Source of the DNA: Sordaria brevicollis
Taxonomy: Eukaryota; Ascomycota; Sordariomycetes; Sordariales; Sordariaceae
Reading direction: 5' to 3'
DNA: 64,000 nucleotides
Assembly: GCA_033439795.1 (NCBI GenBank)
Contig: JAUTDP010000009.1
Location: 2,170,001-2,234,000 of the forward strand
Part shown: piece by piece, positions 35,401 to 47,259 of the stretch
Numbering within the stretch: position 1 is the first letter of the stretch
How the letters are laid out: the number at the start of each line of letters is the position of its first letter
Made by a program: the position numbers and the translations under genes
Notes under the pieces: model-generated
What the model saw: only the letters and a program-made list of their open reading frames with translations
Told to the model about the DNA's origin: nothing
The model's database searches: none

Positions 35401-37648
35401 GGCCAGGGCAAAATGCGAGACCCGATTGCGGGAACCACCGAACGGGAACGGAATGAGGTGTCAAACAGCGTCGGCGCCAAGTCGTCAGACTCTCCGACCA
35501 TTTCCTCCTCTTGACATTGTTGAAGACCCAACTTGCTGGGTTCTGGATCGCGAGCAGCCGACGACTTTGAAGGGATAGCAGAAGTCACAGTGTCTGCGTC
35601 CTGTAATGAGCCTGTCTGGCCAAATCTTTCCACTGGCCTCAATCATGATCGTTAGTCAATCGAGAAGTGGAAGAAGGAGCATGTTTCAGAAACAAACTTT
35701 GGGGCCTAGGAGGCGTCGCCGGCGTCATTTTGATCCAAACCGTACGTCAGGCGCAAAGGACGGTGAAGACGGTGAGGAGAAGGCGCATTGACGATGCGGA
35801 GGATTGTTAAAAGTCCAGAGCACCTGGCGCTGGCACGGTCTGTCTTGCAGCTTGCAAGAGCGAGATTCGATATTCGGGTCGAAGGAGCGAAAGACAATTG
35901 AACCAGGACTGGAGTCCAGCCCCAGGCTGACGACGGATATTTTCTGTGGTGGATTGTCCAAAGTTCTTTCCCTTACAAACGATTGCTGGCCACGTTGAAT
36001 CCTTCCTTCGTTTCCATCTCGGCCGACACTACCTCTACCTCGACAACCAGCATTTGATACAGCAGGTGCGCAGCCCACCTGCACAGAAACTCACGCCGCC
36101 TATCTTATCTTACGTACGTTCCTTCCTCGAGCTGAGCTCATCGCGGAGTGTTCGACGAGCCCTTTCCATTCGTTTGATTGTTCGGTCCCGAATACTGGCA
36201 CCGAATCACCGTACGGTCTTAACGTTTGAGAACCCCTCACAGAAAACCCCCTCTTGGGTGACATTCCGGGCCCTCATCTGTTTCGAAGGACCCGAGAGTT
36301 TGGAAACGAAGGAGGCTTACTCTCGACAAAAGAGGAAGAAGGGTGGATTCAGAACGAATTCATCTTTATTGCAGAATAATTTCAAAGTGTCTCTTCTTTT
36401 CCTTCTTTCCATTTTCTCTCATCTTCGTCCTCAATTCCATTCCATTCATTCCGGACCCACTCTCGCAAGTGGCTCCTTCCATCAACACGGCAGTCAGGTG
36501 CAACCGAGTTAAGAGGACGACAAGGACTCCGGCAAGAACACTACTCCAGATCAATATCGAGAGGACCTCCTTGAAGAGGAAACGATCGTCAACGGCAATT
36601 GCCTCTTATCACGTTCATCACAGACCGGCCTCTGTACGGATTATACCGTGGCGGTTGTGGGATTCATTGGACGCGATATTGCTCCATTAACAAATTGCAA
36701 TCAGACGCCCTGAAGCGATCTCCATTACTCCACTATTCGCAACTCCTCCACAAGCGATCTGCCTGCCACTCGTGCTGAGGTGCCGCTGCTGCCATCACCA
36801 CTGCACAGCGCCTGCATCCGCCGAACGCCATCACATCCATTGGATCCGCCAGGGCATCTGCCATCCACTTCAGCGGCAGAAAGAGGCTTCAGCACCTGCA
36901 GCTGTCACAATTGAAACCGACAACTCAGCGGTCTTCAAGCAGAAAACATCAACTATCACCACCTTCGCCGCCATCTTCAACGATCAACAACGACAACCTA
37001 TTCTCATTGAACCGACAGCCCTGGGATATCCATCAGCGGAACCATCGGACACAAGGGTCTAAAGGGCCAGTCCAGCAAATTGGACTGATCGCTATCACGA
37101 GCTCAACCCGTCTCCCCGGTACCTGGACTGAGAGGTCTCGCTGAAGCATCTGTCTTCGTACTCTTATTTATATTATTATTTCTGCGGAGTGCGGAGTCCA
37201 TCATCACTATCAGATCCGGGGACAAGCCGACAGTGGCATCGGCCGACCCAGAAAATTGACGACTTGCCATTTCACGTCGAGGCTTCACCCTAGCTTCTTC
37301 TATTCTGAGATTGCCGTTTGCGGTCTCGCTTGAGTTGAAGCTCTTGGCCTCGTAGCCCACCTTGATCCTAAAAGTGGGAGCAGCCCACCCACTGAAGCTA
37401 GCAAGAGCTAGGAGAGCTGTGGGAGAGCTAGAAGGTCCCTGCAGGAACAGGCACGACGGACGTGGAGAGGGAAAAAAAAAGAGTTGGGGCTACAAGGTCT
37501 CATCAGGTGCCGCCGTCAGGATTGGATCTCCCCATCACACCAAATCACAGCCTTGGTCCTACGCTGTTCAGGCTCAATTGGCGGTGGTTGCTACGCTCGC
37601 AACGTGACTGAGCTGGCTGGGTGGTAGCGAGGAGTGCGAGGTAGCGAG
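32479..37648. other. Gene-free interval of 5.2 kb
   Basis: No protein recognised on either strand; open frames reach 188 codons (35946-36512) but have no domain and read like untranslated leader. The stretch from about 35990 to 37140 on the plus strand is rich in C, A and CT and may be a long, perhaps spliced, leader of the gene starting at 37649. Between 33150 and 35900 I see nothing I can name. Confidence 0.45.
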
Positions 37649-40600
37649 ATGGGCAGCCTTGCAGTTGGGCGGGAGAAGTCCCAGGGCGCTATTTCCGCGG
37701 CCGCCTTTGGAGTGCCAGAAGTGCTGCCAGATGTGCCAGATGTGCCAGATGGCCAGCAAAATGTGCCACACGTGCCTGCGAATGGCATTGGCGCCCTTGA
37801 CGCCCTGCTGGACCTCGATAGGCTCGATGACATGTCTGTCGACCGCAGCTTCTTCATGCCCCTGTCTCTCCTGGAGCCAAAGGCTGGTCCGGCAGGGTGT
37901 CCGGCAGGGTCTCCGGCAGGATGGTCTGGTTGTCCGTCAGGGGATTCGACCCCGTTCGCTGGGGCAGCGACACCGACTCCGCCAGATCACCATGCTCGCC
38001 AGCGCCTAGAACAGCTAGACGATGAGCCCCTTGTTGAACCATGGACATACGTTCCCCGGACACCTGCTCTGTCGATTGTCGACAACAGGAGTCCGCGAGA
38101 TTTTGCCTTCCACCTTCCCTTCAGGCTTCTCCCAAACACAAATGGAAGGCACTTCCAAATCATCAACATCGGTACTTTCCTCGACGACCACTCTTCATAT
38201 CCCTACAGCGGCAGTAGCGAGCGCCATCATCATCTACCCGACCTGGACCTACTAGACGAGTTCGGTCCATTCCGTATTGACGTTGACGTCGATCTTCCAA
38301 GGAGTCCAGTCTACCGCTCATTCTACTTGTCTCCCTCAGCTTCAACAACAAGTCTCGCATCCGAACCTTGCGCATACCATCATTATTTCGACAATTCTAG
38401 CAGCAACTTCACGAGCGTCAGACACGGTGCCATCATGCCTGACCCCACGGCTGTGGCTTCGACTGATGGGGCTGGGCCCTCTGGCCGGCCCAACTATGCT
38501 GCCAAAACCATTGCTCAACGACGACAGCGCCGGCCACATTCGGCCCACAGCGAGCAACTGGCCCGGCTTCCCAGTCCATTCTTCTCTCTGTGGACAAAAC
38601 GACACCAACATCAACATATGGGCCAGCACGGCAAGCCGCAGCAGCCGTTCGAGTATCCGGGACATCATGGTTTCACAGACACCAAGCCGACGACACACAA
38701 GCGATTTACCCATTCCAGATCGAGCAGCATTGGGACACGCCAAAATCAGGCCAATGCGGTTCCACAAATGACCCGTGAAGAGTTTGAGGCTCTGCCATTG
38801 GCGATACAGCGCAAGGTGTGTACACGAAATTTTCTGGAAAATCCCCCAAAAAAATTCAAATATCGGATGCCAGCACTGAGACGTTGATGTTCGGTACGGT
38901 GTTGTCTGAGCCAAATTCTCTTCGAGTTTCATTGATATTTTTTTTCTCTGGGCATCACCCCTCTTTCGCCTGTCCCTTCCCGCTATTGGTTCCTGCAGCA
39001 AGTGCTAGATCCTGCATATCTCATACAGGTCACGTCCAATTGGAAGCCTCCTAGCCTTTGCTTCTGTCTGGCAATGACACCCACCGGCGCGCACCACCAT
39101 CAGAGCATCACGGCCGCCCCGTTAGTGATTGGGGAATTCGGCGGGACGGCCAGACGGCGCCCCTGAAAAGGTGGGGAGCTAGCGCCGAGCCGGCGTTGAA
39201 AGCATTCGAGCTACCCCAGAGATTGGCAGAATTGGCAGACAGATGGGATGACCGGTCCCCGCCAATAGTTGATATTATCGGACCTGGATGGCCTGGTCCA
39301 GCTCTTCGTGGAAGCGCTTCTCGCGCCTCAATAAGCAGTCGAGATTTTGCTTCTTTTCGGGCTTCTCATGCCACATTGGTTGATGAGCAAGTGCCCGTCA
39401 ACAAGGGCAAATCTCGGTTGGCTTTGATTTGGCCAACAAGAATTGCTTTCAGTCATGGCCGCACTTTCCCAGACGCATACCCTTTCGGTCTTTCTCCGGC
39501 TGCTGAAGCGAACAATGCAAGCCTCGAGCTCCATAGGATAGCCTTTTGGACACTTGGGAGTCAAAGCAGTGCTTGCCGGAATTGAGTAATGTTCGGCAGC
39601 GAGAAGGTGGTGCAGCGTCTCGTATCGTTCAGTGAACACGGGACGGTTTTGGTACCTGGACAGGGGTCCTATCTCAACTCACTTCCGCACACTTGCAGCT
39701 TCATTTTGGCTCTCAAGCATGCAGGTCCAACGCCTGCTAGGCAGAGCTGCTCAGGGACCCCCCTTGCCCTTGCCCATGCCACACCTTACCGGCTTCGTCT
39801 TGTCCCTCCCGCTCAAGCTCCCAAACTGCCCGTCATATGCTGGTGATCCCTACACGTTATATTAGATGGCTTGATCAACGTTTGTTTTTATTCTGTTTCT
39901 CGAAACTGGTTTTCGTTCTTGATTGAATCCTAGCTAAGACAAAAACCTCCCAGTACTTCTCAACACTCGAAAGGTTGCGCTTTGCTCGAGAGTCCTACCT
40001 CATCGACGGCATCACACGGCACTACGACGAGATTTCCAACTTCAAGGGCCAAAAGGGTCACAAACCGCAAAGCCGGTCGGAGCAAATTGTCAGTCGTAAC
40101 GGGCGGGGACCATTAGGAGGAGAATCGAGCCTGCCATCTCCTGTTCTCGAAATACCACAGGCATCTGTCGACAACATGCGCCAACAAGAGTTGACTCGGG
40201 AGGAGCAGGTTGCTCTTGCCAGGCGTCTCCGTGCCAGCGTTATTCTAGACGCAGCAGACGAGGCTATCTACAAGATGAACAGGAGAACCAGTGGCCACCC
40301 AAGCGTGAACAGGGAGGGCCTCATGTCGTCACACTCCTCTCAGCAAGCTACCACGGAGCCCAGAGACGACGTCCAAAGCCGCGCTGAGCAACCCATCAGC
40401 CAGGAACTACCCCAATCATTCTATGACAGCTTTCGATGGCTCGAAGAAGAAGACGATCTGGACTTGCGTCTCTTCCTGGACGACTACCATGCCAACCTAA
40501 GGGATAGCCTTCCATCTCCGAAACAATCACGACCATCCTTCCGCAGGCAAATGTCTGTATCCAAGCTTCCATTTGGCCTCTCATCCACCACTCCTACCAC

Positions 40601-41438
40601 GACAAGCAGGCCAGGAAGCCACAATGCTCTGGCCACCGGGTCACCAGCGCCTACCTCGGCAGGTAGTGTTGCTAACTCGGACGGACCTACACATCGGAAG
40701 TCACGCACTCTGTCACTCATCACACCAAAACACAGCCCACACGAATCGGTCTTCGACCCATCTGCAGCCCATTATCAAGACCCTGAGGCTCGACTGAAGC
40801 TACGGGTTTATCTTGCCTCTCCTCAAAAATTCGACGAGGCTATTGAGTTCGGCTTCCCCTCTGCGGACGTGCTTGGCGGTGGATCGATAGTGCGTACAGA
40901 GTTCGTGGAGACGCCACTCGGCCATGTTCGAAGGAAGGTTCAGTCGACGCCAAAAGGAGAAGATGGTACATGGGCCATGGGCACGTTCTTGGCTGATGAT
41001 GAGGACGAGCATGTCTCTCTCAACAGCGATCAGCCATCACTTGCGGACCCAGAGTCACCCAAAACGCCCCAAGCATTTGAAAGCAGGCCTCATCCTCAAC
41101 GCGCTACGTCGAGTGATCAGACATTTTTGAGAGATGGATGCAGCATGTTCTCGGAAGGAGCTGGAGGATATGCTCAGGCGCCTGCCAACTCTCGCGAGAT
41201 GACGCTGCGCATGACTCTGACACGTCCCGACCTGCGGGCGCATGAGAACGAGATCTACGGATGGCAACAAAAGCCCGCATACCGGAATACCCGCAAGTCA
41301 ATGTCCTTGGGAGGATTCGAAAACAAGGGAATGTTCTATGGGGAACCAATACTCAATGAGAGTCTGGAGAACCAAGCTAGCACTACCTCAGAGAAGGGAG
41401 TCATGAAGCGAATCTGGAAGCGTGTCCGACGGACATGA
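37649..41438 (+). CDS. Low-complexity fungal protein of unknown function, 883 aa
   Basis: Exon 1 is 37649-38815 (389 codons) and exon 2 is 39954-41438 (494 codons plus stop). They join in phase 0 as EEFEALPLAIQRK-YFSTLER, a continuous amphipathic segment that makes the join very likely. The intervening intron is 1138 nt. The N-terminal third has tandem repeats (PDV and PAG units) and His-rich patches. The central segment with REEFEALPLAIQRK, then REEQVALARRLRASVILDAA and DEAIYKM, looks ordered and helical. The rest is Ser/Pro-rich with basic ends, including KGVMKRIWKRVRRT at the C-terminus. No enzyme or DNA-binding domain is seen. The start is uncertain: the ATG at 37649 opens the longest frame, but the first 260 residues are poorly ordered, and an internal ATG at about 38434 (MPDPTAVAS) could be the real start. 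Confidence 0.75.
37725..37751 (+). repeat. Tandem repeat, 3 x 9 bp (TGCCAGATG), in coding sequence
   Basis: Three perfect copies; the unit is a multiple of three, so copy changes keep the reading frame. It encodes part of a PDVPDVPD stretch in the 883-residue protein. Confidence 0.85.
37888..37923 (+). repeat. Tandem repeat, 3 x 12 bp (TCCGGCAGGRTS), in coding sequence
   Basis: Three near-perfect 12-base copies encoding PAG-containing four-residue units (PAGC, PAGS, PAGW) of the 883-residue protein. Frame-preserving and likely to vary in copy number. Confidence 0.85.
38816..39953 (+). other. Unusually long intron (1138 nt) of the 883-aa protein gene
   Basis: It opens with GTGTGT and ends with AAAACCTCCCAG, with a possible branch GCTAAG about 20 nt upstream. 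It is roughly ten times the length of the other introns here. It contains a 176-codon open stretch on the plus strand (39058-39585) with no recognisable domain. No inverted repeats or target duplication were found that would mark it as a mobile insertion. Confidence 0.6.
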
Positions 41439-42414
41439 GGGGAGGACGACCAGCACCAGTCTTTCACGAAACTTTCTTAGATACATATTAATACGTTCTA
41501 TGAGAGGTTGGAGAAGGGGATCATTTTCTTTATTTTTCTTCGAATGCATCGGTGGCTGTAGGTACTGCGAGGCGTTTCACGGTATTTTGGCTTCCATCAT
41601 TTAGCATTTCAAAAGGCCGGCGAGGAGTTTTTGGTGTTTTGATTTTCATGCATTTAGTCTTACATCGATACAATCTATCACGTTCGTTGCCTGTATCAAA
41701 GAGTTGATCCACTCGATTGAAGCTACAATATCACAGCTGGCGACAGCATCAATGACCATGACTGTGTTTCAAAACACTTGGTTAAACTTCCTTCCTACAG
41801 CTTACTTGCAATTCCTTGTATGATTGTTTCAAAAGCATCCAACCATTCGCTTATTTGTCCCTTCTTTCTTCTGCCGTTCTTACCGAACCTTCTTTTACAT
41901 CCGTGCCGCCGGAAAGTCGGGAAGTCAGAAAGGTTGAGGCTGAGTTGCTTCACGTTTACGTACGAAACATTCTAGAAGAGCACGGGAAGAGCGGGAGACT
42001 CGGTACGCACGGACGAAGAGAAGGTTAAAAACATGCCTTTATCATAGACACGGGTTGAAGCGAGCGAACGGAGCGAACAATACCCCAACGTACCGTCAGT
42101 GCGTACGTACGTACCACACCGTGCAGTCTTCGCTCGCCCATTGTTCATGGTCCCAAACAAATATTCTGTAGGAGGGGTATCACCGTTCGGTTACCGGGTA
42201 AAGAGGTGACATGCACGTGTGAAGCTCAAGACGGGCCGTTTGGAAGTGTTTCGATCCATTCGAACCATTAGGTTGGGAGTCAGTCGACTTGGGGATCTTG
42301 GGAGAGCAGGTCGCTTGTGAGAACCATCATGTTATGCGTTGACGGAGACGCCGAAGGTGTGTTAACGAACCAAGGGAAGCTTGATGGAAAGACAAAAGAA
42401 GAGGTGGTTTGGTT

Positions 42415-42439
42415 GGGTGGGTTGGGTGGGTTGGGTGGG
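42415..42439 (+). repeat. G-run array, potential G-quadruplex
   Basis: Six GGG runs separated by T or TT (unit GGGTGGGTT) within 25 bases. Four or more GGG tracts with loops of one or two bases meet the usual rule for a stable quadruplex on the plus strand. Whether it forms in the cell is unknown. Confidence 0.75.
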
Positions 42440-43057
42440 TTGTATTGCAGTTATTCAATGCTTCGACTAGGTATCATGCATATGCTGCTGTTGATGTTCG
42501 GATCTTGCTCCGTATTATTACTGAGCGCAGATGGTGATCTTTCATGCATTTGCTTCTTGGTGGTTACATGGCACTATATATGAATTTTCTTGGTGGTACT
42601 CTATCAGGTTTGAGTCGCTTGATTCAGAACACGTCTATGGACCTCGTGGTTATCGAATTCATGGTCTTGAATGGTAGCGAGGGTGTTATATCAGGCCGTT
42701 AGTCAGTGATAATGAAATGCAAGGGAGGACAACAGTTGCCCTCTGTGTGGTTACCACTTTCGTCTTAAGACGCCTCCATCGAGTTATGTCACTCACTATT
42801 CAAACCCAACAACCCTCATCGTTCCTTCCTTCCTAAAATCTCTGTCAACGGTCCTTCCTCAAATTCTGCCAAAACATATTTTTCTTTTCCCTTGCTAGTG
42901 GTTTGTCTTGAAATGAGGAAACAGCGACGGAAGACGTTAGATAACGATCGTCACCCACACGTTCGAACTATCGACGATAACCAAGACACTCAAGACAACC
43001 CAAGAAAGGCTCAAAAAGGAAAGAGGGAAGAAGCAAGTGAGGATCCAAAAACAGAGC

Positions 43058-43058
<1 letters not shown>

Positions 43059-43097
<39 letters not shown>
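43059..43097 (+). repeat. Poly(A) homopolymer, 39 bases
   Basis: An uninterrupted run of A, followed by an A/G-rich GAAA microsatellite to about 43135. It is long for a nuclear genome, and its length may be inexact in the assembly. No coding or retroposon features adjoin it that I can support. Confidence 0.9.
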
Positions 43098-43099
<2 letters not shown>

Positions 43100-44180
43100 A
43101 AGGAGGAAAGAAAGAAAGAAAGAAAAAGAAACATAAAAACATGAGCAACGGTTGTAAGCCATAGATAGATACCTGTGAACTGGAAATAGTTGCAACAGAA
43201 AGACACGATAGATCGAGCAGCAGATGACACGGCCGTTGCGGTAGTTACTTCTTCTTCTTCTTCTCCTTCGGCCTTGGAATCTTCATCTCGTAGCTCTCAA
43301 GTTCATTTAAGATTATGCAAGAGCAGGAAGGCACTCAAAGGAAATTCTGCCATCACCGTGATATCAATTCTCGGGACGGTACTCCGGTACTCAAAGGACT
43401 TACAACCTCAATCCTTCGTCCACGCCTCACCTTCCGTCCATCCGAAGTCCGAACCCGGAGGTGCAACTTCATCCCACTTCCATCTCAAGCTCAAAGTTTG
43501 ATTAAACAACCTATTAGCGCCATCCAAATTCCATCTAATCTTCCTTCCCGAAAACCTCCATCCAGTCCCTCGGGTCCCCGAGCCCCGAAGTCACCGGGTC
43601 CGTGATCTCGGTCTCAGGCGACGCCGACAGAACTACGCAGTTGTGGGGATTGAAATTGGCGAAAGTGGCAGTTTGCTTTTAGCACAGTCAAGACACTATC
43701 ATTGCGACGATGCTCAGCGAAGACGGCCTTAAGACAGGCAGCGAGGCAAACAATCCGGACATTTTGCCATTGCGGGCAGTAAATCTCCGATCGAGGTTTG
43801 AATAATCATTGACGTCCGAACGATGGGTTTCGTCGAGGAGAGGACATTCGCGAAAGGATGACGCAGGACAAAACATATACTGGTGGAGCATCTGAAAAAG
43901 TCAACATATAATAGAACGTGGAACCGAGACTGAACACATGCGGATATTTATAGACAACTACCCCGTTTCGTAATTTAAACCTAATCATAACCTTCCTTCT
44001 CCGCAACGTAATATGAGATATGTCCGCCCTTGTCATAAGTGGTGATACATAGTGAAAGGTGAAGACAGTTACTGTAAACCTGATTTCCTTGCTACTGAAT
44101 ATCTGCCTCTTCAATGAGTGTGTGGTATCCATATGGTATCTCCGATTCTTTTCGTCCTTCCTACCTCTCATACTGAGACT

Positions 44181-46110
44181 CTACTTGTGAATCTGCATCT
44201 CCTCGGTTCTTTCCGGAGCAAACCCGTCCTTGTAGCGCTCCCACATCTTCTCCAGCTCCTTCACGTAACGGCCGTGAAGCTCGTCAATCTCTGCCGTCTT
44301 CAGGTCGTTCTCGGCCCTCTTCGTAACCCTTATCGGCTTGCCAACAACAATGTTCAGCGGCCGGCGGTATGGCATCAGACCCACGTCGTAATTGAAGATA
44401 CCTCTTCCGTGCAAGAACGGCAGAGTGAACTTGAGAGTCCGCAGCACAAACATCTGGAGCTTGTGCAAGTTCGGATGGCTCTTGGGACTGACCTGATCGT
44501 ACAGATCGTTCTCGCCGAATGCGAGGACAGGAACAATGTCCGCGCCAGTGCGCATAGCAACCTTGACAAAGCCCTTCCGCTCGCCGAGCACAAGGTGCAG
44601 TGTACCGGGTTGAGCCTCGAGCGACTCTCGGGCACCACCGATGACGATAGTGACAGCACGGCCCGCACCGTGACCATCAGATCCACCTTGGCTCAGAATG
44701 TTGGTGATTGACTCCTTCGAAACCGAGCGGAGGCCCATGCCAAGGATGTAATCGCGATAAATCGGGATGCGGAAGTTGTTGTCCAGAGTAAGCAGGCTGT
44801 TGGTGATGCCAGGGAATTTTTCAGAAAATCCAAGGGCCTCCGTAGCAAAAGCGGCAAAGGCGCCATGTGAGATGATTCCATGGGGGTGGTAGCCAAAGAT
44901 GTACTTTCTGTCAGCCGGAAGATCATGGGTTTTGTGCAACTTGGCCGGGAAGTAATCCGCAAAGAAGTGCCAGATTCGAGAGCGCCGGAGACGTTCCGAG
45001 CGGTAGTGCAGCTTTCCGTCAGTCGCTGCTTTGCTAAGCAGCGTGTGAAGGAGCCACGGAATGATTAGTGGCCAAAAGATAGGGATGGCGCACAAGAAGA
45101 AGAAGAAGGAGGCAGCCGTGGCAATGCTAAGTGAGTGTAGCAGGACCGCCAGGGTCTGGAGTCGTCGTTGTAAAGGAATGTGGAAAGGTGCAAATCGGAT
45201 ACCGGCGGCCTGGTAGGCATTGGCTCTATCACGCTCCAGTTGCGCCAGATCGGTATCGTCGCCCTCGAAATACAATGAAGGATACTCGTCGTATAAGGCC
45301 CGTTTCTCTCGTTCGGCATCACGATCTGCGTCGCTAGGTTTCTCTCGAGTGGTGTTCTCATGAAATGGGAGGGTGGTCATCTTGGAGGACTTCTCGGCTG
45401 GCTCCTCCTGGGCGGTCTCGACTGGAAGATCTTCGACGTTCTCCTCCGTTCCCTCCTTCAGTCCGTTCTCCTTCAAGCCATCTTTGAGGGCATCAGCGTA
45501 ATCGATACCGTTGCTCGGCGCTGTCCCTGCCTTCTGTGAGACTTCTGTCCGCGGAGTGTCCGTCCCAAGGACACCATCGACTTGGGTGGAGGGAGGCGAA
45601 GCAGGGTTGGTAGTTGCTGGCTCGGAGGTTGAAAAATCAGCGGACTCATCCGTGACTCCTTTCTTGTCGTTGTTCGACATCTCGGGCGGTTTGTCGTGAG
45701 AGGCTGTGGATTTTGGTGTGGTCTTAGGTGAAGCAGCTGTGCTTGAGTTGACGGTAGCGGAAGAGCCAATACTGGTAAGAGGTTTAAGGTCTGGTATCTT
45801 TGACAAGTGTTAGCGAGTGCGTTGTGAGAGCAGGTGATGTGATGGAGCGAAAAAAAATCAGGTTACTTACAGAAGTCTTTTTGTTTAGTTGCTTCGAGTT
45901 CTCCTTCTTGTTTGCCGAGGTGCTGGAAACCTGGCCAGCAGAGGCTGGGACCGGATCAGGACGGGCTGCATTTCCATCGACCACTTTTAGCACCGGAATC
46001 TCACTGCGAGCCGCGGCCGCTTTCTGACCGTTCTTCTTGTTCTTCTTGCCGGACTTCTTCTTGGACGAGGAACCGCTCGGCGGAGGAAGGGATCCCGTGG
46101 CGTCTGCCAT
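44181..46110 (-). CDS. DGA1: Diacylglycerol O-acyltransferase 2 (DGAT2)
   Basis: Final step of triacylglycerol synthesis (acyl-CoA + diacylglycerol), at the ER and lipid droplets. Exon 1 is 45871-46110 (80 codons) and exon 2 is 44181-45797, separated by a 73-nt intron (GTAAGT donor, GCTAAC branch 12 nt before the AG), giving 618 aa. The catalytic core is clear: membrane hairpin at about 295-334 (SFFFFLCAIPIFWPLIIPW), YHPHG at 383-387 with the catalytic His, RDYILGMGLRSVSKESI, the VIGGARESLEAQPG motif and RKGFVKVAMRTGADIVPVL, then FNYDVGLMPYRRPLNIVVG. The first 240 or so residues are extra: a basic Lys/Ser segment (SSKKKSGKKNKKNGQK, about 14-29) and a long acidic, Ser/Thr-rich region not needed for catalysis in shorter homologues (about 350-450 aa). 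A wax or monoacylglycerol acyltransferase of the same family cannot be fully excluded. Confidence 0.95.
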
Positions 46111-46936
46111 GGCGAGATATGTGTGTGATCGATGAATGAGGGTTCAAGAGATTGGTGATGAACTCACCTCGGTAGAAAGGAAAATCAAGGGGGCAGTCCT
46201 TGACTTGGGAGGATGGACCAGATGGGTTTTAATGAGGACCCCTTCGTGGTAAGACTGCTCCTCGGTCGATGCTGAAAGGGGTACCCACAAGAAGGAGGCA
46301 CGGTGGCAGAGTGATGTGCGACTGCGGGCGGTTGTCAGGCCTAACGTATGGCGAGAAATGGTGACGCTCCTTCCTTGCTCATGAAGAGTTCATACAGTCA
46401 ACACGGGACCTTAAGCATGCAGCAAGCGGGCATTGGGCAGGCAGGAACTGAAGTTCAATGGCAAAGAAAGAGCCGGAGAAGCAAAGTGCAGCGAGGGGTT
46501 CTCTCGGTCTGGCAGGCATCGTCCATGACACCGTTAGGAGTAAGGAGCAGCCAGGAGTCATGTCATGACTGAGGAAGCTATGACGGGAAAGTTGGAATGT
46601 GTTATGAAGCCGTCTCTCACATCTCAAAAGAAGGGGCGGGAGTGAGATGAAGACAGACCGTAATGAGGAAGGAGCTGATGAGTGGAACGGAGCAACGCAC
46701 TTACCTTTTTTCGACTTTAACGTTTTGTGACTAGGCGACTGGTGAATGTTCACCTTCGCGGTTTCTCTTACAATTGAATCGATGAGACCAACCGAAGCCA
46801 GCGATGAGATTGCTCGAGTCTCGTGGTTTCACAAAGCGCAGGGCATCAATGAATTGGCTTGGCTTGATGTCCGGCAGCAGCGAGGGGTTGACGCTGATGA
46901 CGCCCCGGCCAGGAGCCCTACCAGCAGGTGCGGGTG
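46111..46936. promoter_or_regulatory. Upstream region of the DGAT2 gene
   Basis: About 830 bp between the DGAT2 start codon and the inverted-repeat element. No coding frame is supported. The element at 46939-47257 therefore sits just outside or within the distal promoter. Confidence 0.45.
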
Positions 46937-47259
46937 TACCGTATAATCTCGGGCCATCCGGTTTCCAGGTCAGACCGACACAGCTGGCGCCCAGTTGGAA
47001 TAGGGTGCCAGTTTCTGCCCGCTGCGCAAGCAAAACGCCGCTTTCTGTCATGCAAATGCTGGTCAAAACGGCGGTAGCACAAAGTTCTTAACCGGAGCCG
47101 TATTAAAAGAGCTGATCTTTAATACTAGCTATTGCTAAGGTATGTCCCTGTGCGGTCAGTAACCACATACAATTATGCCAACTAAGCCAGTTTTCTTCTG
47201 CTAGTTTGCCAACTGTATCGGTCTGACCTGGAAACCGGATGGCCCGAGATTATACGGTA
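46937..47259. mobile_element. MITE-like element, 319 bp, 50-bp terminal inverted repeats, TA flanks
   Basis: The element is 46939-47257. Its left arm (46939-46988) begins CCGTATAATCTCGGGCCATC; the right arm (47208-47257) is the reverse complement with 48 of 50 bases identical. The two differences are C/T transitions, one of them CpA to TpA on the affected strand, the preferred RIP change. TA dinucleotides flank both ends (46937-46938 and 47258-47259), as expected for Tc1/mariner/pogo-type insertion. The 219-bp interior has no transposase frame. It lies between the DGAT2 and zinc-finger genes, both on the minus strand. The superfamily assignment rests only on the TA flanks, which are also compatible with a chance palindromic extension. 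Confidence 0.8.

Larger units (their letters stand above)
41439..44180. other. Intergenic region between convergent genes
   Basis: 2.7 kb holding the 3' flanks of the 883-residue protein gene and the DGAT2 gene. It contains a G-run array at 42415-42439 and a 39-base A run at 43059-43097, both listed separately, and a CTT microsatellite near 43250-43268. Open frames across the A run encode only poly-lysine or poly-phenylalanine and are not genes. Confidence 0.5.

Noticed and set aside
35946..36512. 188-codon plus-strand frame
   Set aside because: Composition of an untranslated C/T-rich leader; no domain and no ATG in good context.
39058..39585. 176-codon frame inside the long intron
   Set aside because: No family resemblance or clear codon bias, and its first codon is not in a good context; kept only as part of the intron observation.
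42226..42245. GGGCCGTTTGG, similar to the end of the MITE at 25926
   Set aside because: No partner in inverted orientation and no TTA duplication nearby; too short to be meaningful.
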